Positions 5,552 through 11,217 of a stretch of DNA of 11,217 nucleotides are shown in pieces. Position 1 is the first letter of the stretch. Each line of letters begins with the position of its first letter. The DNA lies in assembly GCA_027482985.1 (NCBI GenBank), contig JAIXVO010000798.1, positions 1-11,217 on the forward strand. The letters run 5' to 3'. The DNA comes from Cyanobacteriota bacterium. GTDB lineage: Bacteria > Cyanobacteriota > Cyanobacteriia > Leptolyngbyales > Leptolyngbyaceae. The notes beneath the pieces are model-generated. The model was not told the origin of the DNA, did not search any database, and saw only the letters and a program-made list of their open reading frames with translations. A program made the translations under genes and the position numbers.

Positions 5552-7277
5552 AATAATGATTGCCCACTTTCCGATGGTGAACCGCTGTGAGGCCGTCGGG
5601 TTTGGAGATGCGACCGACATCGACAGTGCTGTAGACGATCCAGTGGTCGTCGCCTTCCATCCGGCTGACGACTTCACACTCCAGGTAAGCCAGGGCATCG
5701 GCCAAAATGGGACAACCACTGGCACCGGCATAGATTTTGACCCCTGCAAAGCGATCGCTCCCAGGGGCAAAGCGTTTCAGGAAGTGCTTCATCAGGGTTT
5801 GGTAGTTGCCCTCTTCCAGCACATTCAACACAAACCGATCGCCCACATGCAGGAGGGATTCAATGGCGCGGTCTTTGGCGACGGCGATCGTGATGCCGAG
5901 GGGTTCCAGGCTGGCTTGCGATACCCAGGAGGCTAGCATGGCGCTCGCCGCTTCTCCTTTCTTGGCGGTAATGATGTAGAGGCCACCACTCAACCGTCCC
6001 AGGGCTTTGTCCAGGTCGCCGTTGAGGGACTTCATCTGTTTAATACTGCGATCGCGGGTCAGCCATTGCCCCAAGTCAGTGCCCGCTTCTTCACAAAGTT
6101 GATAGGTGTTCTCTGTGGGGGTTTCCTTGATCAAAATGGGCGGGAAGGCTTCCGTTACCCCGATTTCCTGGAGGCGGTTGCGCAGCGGATAGACGGATTC
6201 ATCGTCTCCGCCACCCGACTCAAACAAGCCAAATGCCTGTTTGCTGTGGGTTGCAGCCAAGATGGTACTGATCAGGGCATTGGTTTGGGCGGCAGCGGTG
6301 CCCGTTTGGGGCGGCATCCCAATCACAATCCCAGCAGCGATGTCCACCAACTCCCGGACTTCTTGCAGATCGGCTTCGAGTAAATCCACCAGTTCGACGA
6401 CGACCCCCGTTTTGGCAATCCCCTGTCCGATCGCGTGCGCCAGTTGATCGCTACAGCCGTACTCCGACACATAAAACAGCGCCACAGTGGTCGCGGCTTT
6501 GGCTTGCTCCTGACTCCAGGTGCGATAACGCCCCACCAGTTCGGAAATGTGATGGTGTAGGAGGGGGCCATGACCCGTGGCGATCGTGGTGATGGTGGGT
6601 AAATCGCCCATCCGCTTTAGGGCTGCCAACACAGAGCGGGCATTTGGTCCCATGAGGCAGTCATAGTAGGTTTTGTAGTCGGCATCCAGGAGAGCCAGTT
6701 CTTCATCGTAGGTCTGGTCGTCGCAATAGTGCATGCCAAACACATCACAGGTGAAGAGGGTGTGCGTCCCGTGGTCGTAAGTCAAAATCGTGTCGGGCCA
6801 GTGCAGATTTGGGGCGGAGACAAATTCCAGTTCATGCCCATGTCCTAAATCGAGGCGATCGCCACTTTTCACTAATTTTCGCTGGAAGGGCTGATGCACT
6901 AAGTCATCCAAAAATTGCATCGCCACTTTTGCCCCCACCACGATGATGTCAGGGTTAAGTTGCAACATGTCTTGCACCAGCCCACTGTGATCCGGTTCAG
7001 TATGGCTAATCACCAGGTAATCAATCTCGCGGGGATCGATCAAGCCTTTGAGGGTATCCAGGTAAAGTTGCCGAAACTTTTCGTGGGAGGTATCGACTAG
7101 GGCAATTTTTTCGCCCCGAATCAGAAACGAATTGTAGGTGGTGCCGTTTTCTAAGGGAAACTCGATGTCGAAGCGATCGCGATCCCAGTCCAGCGATCGG
7201 ATTGCCGTTGTGTTGGCAGCAATTTCAACCGTTTGCATGGTCAACCGCACGGTCGGCTTCTGTGTTAATGCAACCAT
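5550..7277 (-). CDS. flv3: Flavodiiron protein Flv3 (diflavin flavoprotein, complete diiron site)
   Basis: 575 residues from ATG 7277, preceded by GGAGAGG six bases upstream; a TTG two codons earlier (7283) is a poorer start. The metallo-beta-lactamase-like domain has every class ligand: His92, Glu94, Asp96, His97 (SHTEPDHSG), His159 (NLHWPDT), Asp178 (FTCDVFGMH) and His236 (GHGPLL). The flavodoxin-like domain begins about 264 (ALFYVSEYGCSDQLA), and the flavin-reductase-like domain runs about 423-568 (GRLSGGLYIITA, LASWVSQA, VAKDRAIESLLHVGDRFVLN, ending HHRKVGNHY). Length and sequence agree closely with my memory of cyanobacterial Flv3 such as the Synechocystis protein, better than with Flv4. 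Flv3 works with Flv1 in NAD(P)H- or ferredoxin-fed reduction of O2 to water at the photosystem I acceptor side. It is divergent from coaX; the shared 146-nt region carries an HLR1-like repeat. Confidence 0.95.
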   Translation of the reverse strand: MVALTQKPTVRLTMQTVEIAANTTAIRSLDWDRDRFDIEFPLENGTTYNSFLIRGEKIALVDTSHEKFRQLYLDTLKGLIDPREIDYLVISHTEPDHSGLVQDMLQLNPDIIVVGAKVAMQFLDDLVHQPFQRKLVKSGDRLDLGHGHELEFVSAPNLHWPDTILTYDHGTHTLFTCDVFGMHYCDDQTYDEELALLDADYKTYYDCLMGPNARSVLAALKRMGDLPTITTIATGHGPLLHHHISELVGRYRTWSQEQAKAATTVALFYVSEYGCSDQLAHAIGQGIAKTGVVVELVDLLEADLQEVRELVDIAAGIVIGMPPQTGTAAAQTNALISTILAATHSKQAFGLFESGGGDDESVYPLRNRLQEIGVTEAFPPILIKETPTENTYQLCEEAGTDLGQWLTRDRSIKQMKSLNGDLDKALGRLSGGLYIITAKKGEAASAMLASWVSQASLEPLGITIAVAKDRAIESLLHVGDRFVLNVLEEGNYQTLMKHFLKRFAPGSDRFAGVKIYAGASGCPILADALAYLECEVVSRMEGDDHWIVYSTVDVGRISKPDGLTAVHHRKVGNHY

Positions 7278-7342
7278 AAACAACCTCTCCGATGAAACTC
7301 TAGAATGGTGCTCTACCTTCTATCTTGACGGGCGATTAGAAA

Positions 7343-7360
7343 ATTGTAAAGTTTTGTTAG
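7343..7360 (-). promoter_or_regulatory. HLR1-like direct repeat and candidate -10 in the flv3 promoter region
   Basis: The divergent flv3/coaX gap is 7278-7423. On the minus strand CTAACAAA-AC-TTTACAAT covers 7360 down to 7343. The second half-site fits the HLR1 consensus (G/T)TTACA(T/A)(T/A) fully, and the first fits at six of eight positions with the required 2-nt spacer. HLR1 is bound by the response regulator RpaB at light-responsive cyanobacterial promoters. TACAAT inside the second half-site could be the flv3 -10, placing RpaB over it as a low-light repressor. The octamer AACTTTAC also occurs twice here, 14 bp apart. No good coaX promoter is seen; TTGACG at 7325-7330 lacks a matched -10. 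Confidence 0.4.
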
Positions 7361-7423
7361 GTAAAGTTACTCATCAGTAAATTTTATCACCAAATCTTCA
7401 TCCCATAACTGAGAGCTGGATTC

Positions 7424-8236
7424 ATGTCCGATTTGTGGTTTGCCTTGGTCATTGGTAACTCCCGCTATCACTGGGCGCGATTTGTGGGGGGCGAGTTGAA
7501 GGTGAGTTGGGATGAGGACTATTGGGGGAAGGAAGGGGAAGGGAGGGAGAGGGAGGGGAGGGAGGGAGGGGTGCAGTGGAAGGATGCAGAGGTGCCGTTG
7601 TGGGTGGCATCGGTGGTGCCGGAGGAGGGGCGGCGGTGGCAGGGGCGATCGCAGGTGCGGTGGCTGACGTTGGCGGATGTGCCGTTGCAGGGGATGTATC
7701 CGACCTTGGGAATTGATCGAGCGCTGGCAGTGTGGGGAGCGATCGCGACGGTGGGTAGTCCGGTCTTAGTGATTGATGCGGGGACGGCGTTGACGTTTAC
7801 GGGGGCAGATGCGGCGCAGACTTTCGTGGGTGGGGCGATTTCGCCGGGTCTGAGGCTGCAATTTGCCGCCCTCCATCACCAAACTGCGATCTTTTCTGCG
7901 TCTACGGCGACTCCTGTGGCCGTCCCCCGGTTTGAGTTGCCGCCATCCCGCTGGGCTGGGAATACGGAAGCCGCGATCTCTAGCGGCATCTTATACACGG
8001 CGATCGCAGGAATTCACGCCTTCGTGCAGGATTGGTGGCAGCAGTACCCAGGCAGTTCAGTGGTGCTGACGGGTGGGGATAGTGCCGACCTGTATCGCTG
8101 GTGGCAGCAAGCCGATCCAGATTTCGCTAAACTCATGACATTGAATCCCACTTTAATTTTTCAGGGGATACAGGCGATTCGAGAAGATCTCATGGGTTCA
8201 ATTCGCCGCTCACGCCGATCGCCAACCTCCTTATAA
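7424..8236 (+). CDS. coaX: Type III pantothenate kinase
   Basis: 270 residues; ATG at 7424 with only a weak GAGAGCTGG ahead. CoaX phosphorylates pantothenate with ATP, the first step of coenzyme A synthesis, in the cytoplasm, and belongs to the ASKHA kinase fold. Visible motifs are GNSRYHWARF (11-20, phosphate-binding loop), GIDRALAVWGA (96-106, Asp98 as the catalytic base), VIDAGTALTFT (116-126), GGAISPGLRLQFAALHHQTA (136-155), GNTEAAISSG (179-188) and the nucleotide-site VLTGGDS (214-220). The usual Asp of the first motif (DxGN) is Val9 here. A low-complexity Gly/Glu/Arg stretch at about 34-49 is coded by an all-purine tract and looks like a loop insertion. Length is near the family norm. 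The gene is divergent from flv3, with no metabolic tie evident. The purine bias on the coding strand is stronger than in neighbouring genes. Confidence 0.92.
   Translation: MSDLWFALVIGNSRYHWARFVGGELKVSWDEDYWGKEGEGREREGREGGVQWKDAEVPLWVASVVPEEGRRWQGRSQVRWLTLADVPLQGMYPTLGIDRALAVWGAIATVGSPVLVIDAGTALTFTGADAAQTFVGGAISPGLRLQFAALHHQTAIFSASTATPVAVPRFELPPSRWAGNTEAAISSGILYTAIAGIHAFVQDWWQQYPGSSVVLTGGDSADLYRWWQQADPDFAKLMTLNPTLIFQGIQAIREDLMGSIRRSRRSPTSL
7524..7571 (+). repeat. 48-nt homopurine, G-rich tract inside coaX
   Basis: Every base from 7524 to 7571 is G or A, arranged as repeated G-runs of three to five separated by one or two A. There are more than four GGG runs close together, so the strand satisfies the usual G-quadruplex pattern, and a homopurine mirror-like tract may also form triplex DNA. 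It codes for the Gly/Glu/Arg stretch of CoaX. Slippage in such a tract would readily change the length of the loop or shift the frame. Confidence 0.8.
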
Positions 8237-8243
8237 CCACAAA

Positions 8244-8261
8244 ATCTATCACTGGATAGAT
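8244..8261. other. Short hairpin downstream of coaX
   Basis: ATCTATC (8244-8250) pairs with GATAGAT (8255-8261), loop ACTG, starting 7 nt after the coaX stop. On the plus strand no T-run follows, so it is a poor terminator for coaX. It may only protect the 3' end. The 207-nt gap 8237-8443 otherwise holds the CRP-type site and A+T-rich sequence. Confidence 0.35.
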
Positions 8262-8277
8262 GCAAAAATTAAACTCT

Positions 8278-8293
8278 TGTGATTCTGGTCACA
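8278..8293. promoter_or_regulatory. Perfect CRP-type operator, candidate SyCRP1 site
   Basis: TGTGATTCTGGTCACA: both half-sites, TGTGA and TCACA, are exact with the canonical 6-bp spacer. Cyanobacterial cAMP receptor proteins of the SyCRP1 type are known to bind TGTGA-N6-TCACA. It lies 150 nt upstream of the DUF1830 start codon and 42 nt after coaX, so the DUF1830 gene is the likely target. A weak TGATAT at 8336-8341 would put the site near -62 from a start at about 8348, a usual activating position, but no matching -35 is seen. Confidence 0.6.
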
Positions 8294-8443
8294 CATTTTT
8301 TAATCAAATATCACGCTCCAAAGCTCTTGGATCTCTGATATTGATGGTTCTAGTTTGCCAACCTGATTGGGTTAGCAACAATTAAACTGCCAATTGCCTT
8401 GGGCTTGATGGCATTCCACTGAGTTCCTCATCCGTCAGCTGCT

Positions 8444-8728
8444 ATGTCTCTTGTTTCTCGATGTCTTGCGTCTTCTGATTCCATGCTGTGTTTTTACAAA
8501 AATAAATCGACTCAAACACAGGTGGTTCGATTCACCCAAACGGGTAACAAACTCTGCGATCGCATCATTCGTCCCAAGGAACACGTGCTGTTTGAAGCTG
8601 AACCGCAGGCTGTCCTGGAAATTCACCAGCTCACTGCCAACCATACTTTGTTGTTGAAAACGTTTCCTTGTCGGGACTTAAAAGTGAGTAATGAGTTGAT
8701 TGAAACCATGTTGCAGTGGTTAGCCTAA
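8444..8728 (+). CDS. DUF1830 family protein
   Basis: 94 residues. The core MLCFYKNKSTQTQVVRFTQ, then RIIRPKEHVLFEAEPQAVLEIH, then a central NHTLLLKTFPCRDLKV is the DUF1830 pattern: a Cys-Phe/Tyr-Tyr start, a hydrophobic strand, a basic-Pro turn, LLFEAxPxAxLEI, and a conserved Pro-Cys near the end. The family is small, soluble and essentially confined to cyanobacteria; its function is unknown. Start at ATG 8444 gives 13 residues before the family core. A second ATG at 8483 begins exactly at the core and may be the true start; neither has a Shine-Dalgarno. The 3' end overlaps the convergent hydrolase gene by 4 bp. The CRP-type site upstream suggests cAMP control. Confidence 0.8.
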   Translation: MSLVSRCLASSDSMLCFYKNKSTQTQVVRFTQTGNKLCDRIIRPKEHVLFEAEPQAVLEIHQLTANHTLLLKTFPCRDLKVSNELIETMLQWLA

Positions 8729-9636
8729 GTTGATTGCTGGGTTTTTGCGGCCAGCCATTGTTGCAAGATGGGATTGACTAATTCTGGGGCTTCATCTTGG
8801 GGACAATGCCCCGCCCCTGGTAACGGAATGAAGTCTTCCACACAATCAAATTGGGCGAGTTCTTGACCCAAGGCAACCGGTTCCCACGGATCTTGAGTGC
8901 CCCACAGCAGTAATGCGCCACAGGGTAACTGCGCCAGGAGATCTTCCGGCAATGGGCCCTGAGAATAGCCAGTGAAGGCAATGAAGACATCTGCCGCGCC
9001 AGGATCGCGAGCGGGTCGCATTAAAATTTCGATCAGTTCATCATCGACTGCTTCCGGGCGGACATAAGCCTGTTGCAGAATTTTGCGGACGGTTTGGGGG
9101 CGAGCAATTTGCCGGAAAAAAGTATGCCCCAGCCATTTCACTTGCAAAACCCGTTGCAGGAGCGGGGCACCGATTTGCTTGAACCAGGGTTGGGTGGCGC
9201 GACGGCGATCGTGCAATAAGCGCAAAGAGCAGTTGATCAAGGCGACACCGCGACTGATCTTGGGATGATCGACCGCAGCTTGCATGGCCGCAATACAGCC
9301 AATGGAGTTGCCGATCAGAAAAGCGGGTTCTCCCACGATGTCGCGGCAAAAATCGGCAATTTGCTGACCCCAGGTTTCAAAGGTGTATTGGATCGTCGCG
9401 CTGGGAGTGGGTTTGGCGGATGCACCGAAGCCCAGCAAATCGATCGCGTAGACTCGACAAGTGGCGGCTAACACGGGCAAGTTTTTCCGCCAATGTCCCA
9501 GGGAAGCTCCAAAGCCATGAATCAGAACGACCGCTGGCCCAGTACTGCCGCAGGTTTTGTAGGCGATCGCGTGCTGTTGCCAGAGCCAGGTTTGGGTGGG
9601 AATGTCGGCCCAGGTGGGGAGAGTCGCGGCAGTCAT
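8725..9636 (-). CDS. Alpha/beta hydrolase related to pheophytinase/chlorophyll dephytylase
   Basis: 303 residues, ATG 9636, no clear Shine-Dalgarno. This is a complete alpha/beta-hydrolase fold. The oxyanion loop is HGFGASLGHW (40-49), the nucleophile elbow GNSIG has Ser111, the acid is Asp249 in LLWGTQDPW, and the base is His277 in PGAGHCPQDEAPE. A helical lid lies between about 140 and 225 (WFKQIGAPLLQRVLQVKWLG, then FFRQIARPQTVRKILQQAY). The combination YAIDLLGFGASAKP, FLIGNSIG and GHCPQDE-P is shared with plant pheophytinase and chlorophyll dephytylase and with cyanobacterial homologues suspected of removing phytol from chlorophyll pigments. Substrate is not provable from sequence; a general esterase remains possible. 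The stop codon (8725-8727) lies inside the convergent DUF1830 stop region. No signal peptide, so cytoplasmic or thylakoid-associated. Confidence 0.85.
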   Translation of the reverse strand: MTAATLPTWADIPTQTWLWQQHAIAYKTCGSTGPAVVLIHGFGASLGHWRKNLPVLAATCRVYAIDLLGFGASAKPTPSATIQYTFETWGQQIADFCRDIVGEPAFLIGNSIGCIAAMQAAVDHPKISRGVALINCSLRLLHDRRRATQPWFKQIGAPLLQRVLQVKWLGHTFFRQIARPQTVRKILQQAYVRPEAVDDELIEILMRPARDPGAADVFIAFTGYSQGPLPEDLLAQLPCGALLLWGTQDPWEPVALGQELAQFDCVEDFIPLPGAGHCPQDEAPELVNPILQQWLAAKTQQST

Positions 9637-9876
9637 AAAAAGAGCATCAAGGATTTTAGAGAAACGAAACCCAGCTTGAATAATAAGGGATCTGAAATAA
9701 ACCCTTTGATAGAAAAAGTTCGGATCACCGTACCTGATCGGGTAGAAGTCTCCACCTTGCCAAAAATAAATAAGACTTCTTAAACTCTGACTAAACTTTA
9801 GCTTTTGTTATCCAAGTAGCCGACAGTGGTTTTTGTTTAGCAGAAAATGGGACACTCCATCCGTTAGACGCGATTA

Positions 9877-10023
9877 ATGCAGGAGGTTTTTGTCGTTGAG
9901 TTCAAGCTGTTTTCCACTCACAACTACACAGCAGGTCTGCTTTCCGGTCTAAGCCTTCAGGATGTTGGTGAGAATACATTAGCAAAGTTAATGTATCGGG
10001 AGCATCCTGGATTGAGCGTTTAA
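9877..10023 (+). CDS. Doubtful 48-residue reading frame upstream of the glycosyltransferase
   Basis: ATG at 9877 to TAA at 10021-10023 would encode 48 residues starting MQEVFVVEFKLF and ending YREHPGLSV. Composition is protein-like, but no Shine-Dalgarno precedes the ATG and I recognise no family. The frame includes the whole dyad at 9958-10009, which argues for structure rather than coding. An AGGAGG at 9881-9886 lies just inside the frame. It could be a chance frame in a leader region, or a short upstream peptide 82 nt before the glycosyltransferase. Confidence 0.2.
   Translation: MQEVFVVEFKLFSTHNYTAGLLSGLSLQDVGENTLAKLMYREHPGLSV
9958..10009. promoter_or_regulatory. Two-layer dyad upstream of the glycosyltransferase
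   Basis: Inner perfect 8-bp arms ATACATTA (9974-9981) and TAATGTAT (9989-9996) enclose a 7-nt loop. Outer perfect 7-bp arms CAGGATG (9958-9964) and CATCCTG (10003-10009) enclose the inner ones, and T9956 and T9957 extend the outer stem. It ends 96 nt before the start codon. It may be an operator for a dimeric regulator or a folded part of the 5' leader; no T-run follows, so it is not a standard terminator. Confidence 0.5.
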
Positions 10024-10105
10024 GTCATCCATCGCTGGTTCATCCGTGTTTCCTCATACTGGCGTATTTTCTGCGTTCTAATTATTGTTTTGGCGAGGTA
10101 AAGAC

Positions 10106-11217
10106 ATGGTAGGTCTGAATTCAAAGCCCCATTCAGCGAGTTCTACTCAACCGTCCCCGAAAGCTAGTTTTGGTGCCACGCGCGCCAATTCTCCCAGCCG
10201 TCAGGCGATCGCCCTCATTTCTGATCATGGTGACCCAGCTGCCGAGATTGGCAAGGAAGAAGCGGGCGGGCAAAATGTCTATGTCCGGCAAGTGGGAGAA
10301 AGTTTAGCCAAGCTAGGCTGGCAAGTGGATATGTTTACCCGCAAGGTGCGACCGGAAGATCCGGCGATCGTCCAACATTCGCCTCATTGCCGCACGATTC
10401 GGCTGGCGGCAGGACCGCAGGAATTTGTGCCGCGGGATCAGATGTTTCAGTACATGCCGGAATTTGTCACGGCGTTTCAGAAGTTTCAGGCTAAAGAAGG
10501 CACGAATTACCCGTTGATTCATACGAATTATTGGATGTCCGCCTGGGTTGGCTTACAGCTGAAGGCTCAAAGTAATATTCAACTCATTCATACTTATCAT
10601 TCGCTAGGTGCAGTGAAGTACCAATCGGTATCGCTCCGACCCTCGATCGCGGAGACGCGACTGACTGTGGAACGGGAGATTTTGGAGCAAGCCAACTGTA
10701 TTGTGGCCACCAGTCCGCAGGAGGAGGAAACCCTGCGATCGCTGGTGTCACAGGTTGGTTGCGTGGAAGTCATCCCCTGCGGTACGGACTTGGATAATTT
10801 CTATACCATGCCTAAGGCGGAAGCCCGATCGGCTTTAGGATTTGCTCAGGATGAGGCGATCGTGTTGTATGTGGGGCGGTTTGATCCCCGCAAAGGGATT
10901 GAGACTTTAGTTCGAGCCTGTGCGCAATTGAAGTCGGGGATTGAACATCAGGCGATGCATCAAGATGGGACTCCTACCACCTATAGTCTGAATCCCACGA
11001 AGCTGCGGTTGGTGATCGTGGGGGGAAGTGATCCAGAACTGGTGGATGGCTTGGAGCGCGATCGCATTGAGCAAATGGTGCGTGAGTTAGGGATTGCCGA
11101 GCAAACTCAGTTCGTTGGCCGGGTGGGGCACAATCTGCTGCCTCTGTACTACACGGCGGCGGATGTGTGTGTGATTCCCAGTCATTACGAACCGTTTGGG
11201 CTGGTGGCACTGGAGGC
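10106..11217 (+). CDS. GT-B glycosyltransferase, sucrose-phosphate-synthase-like (3' end outside window)
   Basis: The frame is open from ATG 10106 (GAGG seven bases upstream) to the right edge, 370 codons plus two bases. The N-terminal Rossmann domain starts IALISDHGDP (35-44). The acceptor loop KEEAGGQNVYVRQVGESLAKLGWQV follows at about 50-74, then TNYWMSAWVG (140-149) and HTYHSLGAVK (162-171). The nucleotide-sugar domain shows VLYVGRFDPRKGIETL (253-268; Arg258 and Lys263 for phosphates), VIVGG (303-307) and the GT4 retaining motif ExxxxxxxE in YEPFGLVALE (Glu362, Glu370). GGQNVYVR and the general run match cyanobacterial sucrose-phosphate synthase and sucrose synthase homologues, with GT4 relatives such as MshA second. 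Sucrose is a compatible solute, so salt or drought response is plausible. The first 33 residues are Ser/Pro-rich, not seen in short family members that begin at the first beta-strand. A C-terminal phosphatase domain cannot be assessed. Confidence 0.88.
   Translation, partial: MVGLNSKPHSASSTQPSPKASFGATRANSPSRQAIALISDHGDPAAEIGKEEAGGQNVYVRQVGESLAKLGWQVDMFTRKVRPEDPAIVQHSPHCRTIRLAAGPQEFVPRDQMFQYMPEFVTAFQKFQAKEGTNYPLIHTNYWMSAWVGLQLKAQSNIQLIHTYHSLGAVKYQSVSLRPSIAETRLTVEREILEQANCIVATSPQEEETLRSLVSQVGCVEVIPCGTDLDNFYTMPKAEARSALGFAQDEAIVLYVGRFDPRKGIETLVRACAQLKSGIEHQAMHQDGTPTTYSLNPTKLRLVIVGGSDPELVDGLERDRIEQMVRELGIAEQTQFVGRVGHNLLPLYYTAADVCVIPSHYEPFGLVALE

Larger units (their letters stand above)
9637..10105. 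other. Noncoding gap between hydrolase and glycosyltransferase, divergent promoters
   Basis: The 469-nt gap separates two divergent genes, so both promoters should lie here. Toward the hydrolase the minus strand reads TTATTATTC around 9680, a possible -10. AGAAGTCT (9744-9751) and AGACTTCT (9773-9780) form an 8-bp inverted repeat with a 21-nt loop. Further right are a doubtful 48-codon frame (9877-10023) and a strong dyad (9958-10009). GAGG seven bases before ATG 10106 is the ribosome site of the glycosyltransferase. I see no RNA gene. Confidence 0.5.

Noticed and set aside
6978..7000. CRP-like site TGTGATCCGGTTCAG in flv3
   Set aside because: The second half-site is wrong and it lies within conserved coding sequence for the SHTEPDHSG motif.
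1..11217. CRISPR array, tRNA, rRNA, integrase or toxin-antitoxin genes
   Set aside because: No regular spaced repeats, cloverleaf sequences, or characteristic protein motifs were found on either strand.

Overview
The window is chromosomal DNA from a cyanobacterium. Three things point there: the palindrome GCGATCGC (HIP1) occurs about 28 times by eye in 11.2 kb; there is a pair of flavodiiron proteins each carrying a C-terminal flavin-reductase domain, an architecture of oxygenic phototrophs; and there are cyanobacterial family proteins such as DUF1830 and a CoaX with the lineage-typical GNSRxHWA start. Nothing here fixes the genus. No phage, transposase, CRISPR or plasmid gene is visible.

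Layout. 1-921 (+) is the C-terminal end of a large alpha-2-macroglobulin family protein cut by the window edge. It converges, across a 15-bp perfect hairpin, on a secreted protein of unknown function (968-1645, -). A 67-residue protein (1902-2105, -) follows, with its own terminator downstream and a structured leader upstream. The core of the window is a minus-strand set read flv3 (7277-5550), a PsiE-like membrane protein (4911-4327), flv1 (4153-2363). Between flv3 and the PsiE-like gene lie about 640 noncoding bases packed with dispersed-repeat pieces. Divergent from flv3 is coaX (7424-8236, +), whose 5' third carries a 48-nt all-purine tract. Then come a DUF1830 protein (8444-8728, +) preceded by a perfect TGTGA-N6-TCACA site, an alpha/beta hydrolase related to pheophytinase/dephytylase (8725-9636, -) overlapping it tail to tail by 4 bp, a 469-nt noncoding gap, and the first 370 codons of a GT-B glycosyltransferase of the sucrose-phosphate-synthase-like group (10106 to the right edge, +).

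Function. Flv1 and Flv3 are known to act together in photoreduction of O2 to water downstream of photosystem I, protecting it under fluctuating light. The Flv3 copy has the full set of diiron ligands and the Flv1 copy has lost most of them, as expected for that partnership. The membrane protein between them resembles in position, but not obviously in family, the membrane protein in the flv4-flv2 operon. CoaX makes phosphopantothenate for coenzyme A. The hydrolase may act on chlorophyll-type esters. The glycosyltransferase probably makes sucrose phosphate or a related glycoside.

I do not see a convincing new multi-gene system. The most useful leads are regulatory: the CRP-type site, an HLR1-like repeat in the flv3 promoter region, the palindrome-plus-promoter facing the 3' end of flv1, and the nested palindromic repeat cluster downstream of flv3.
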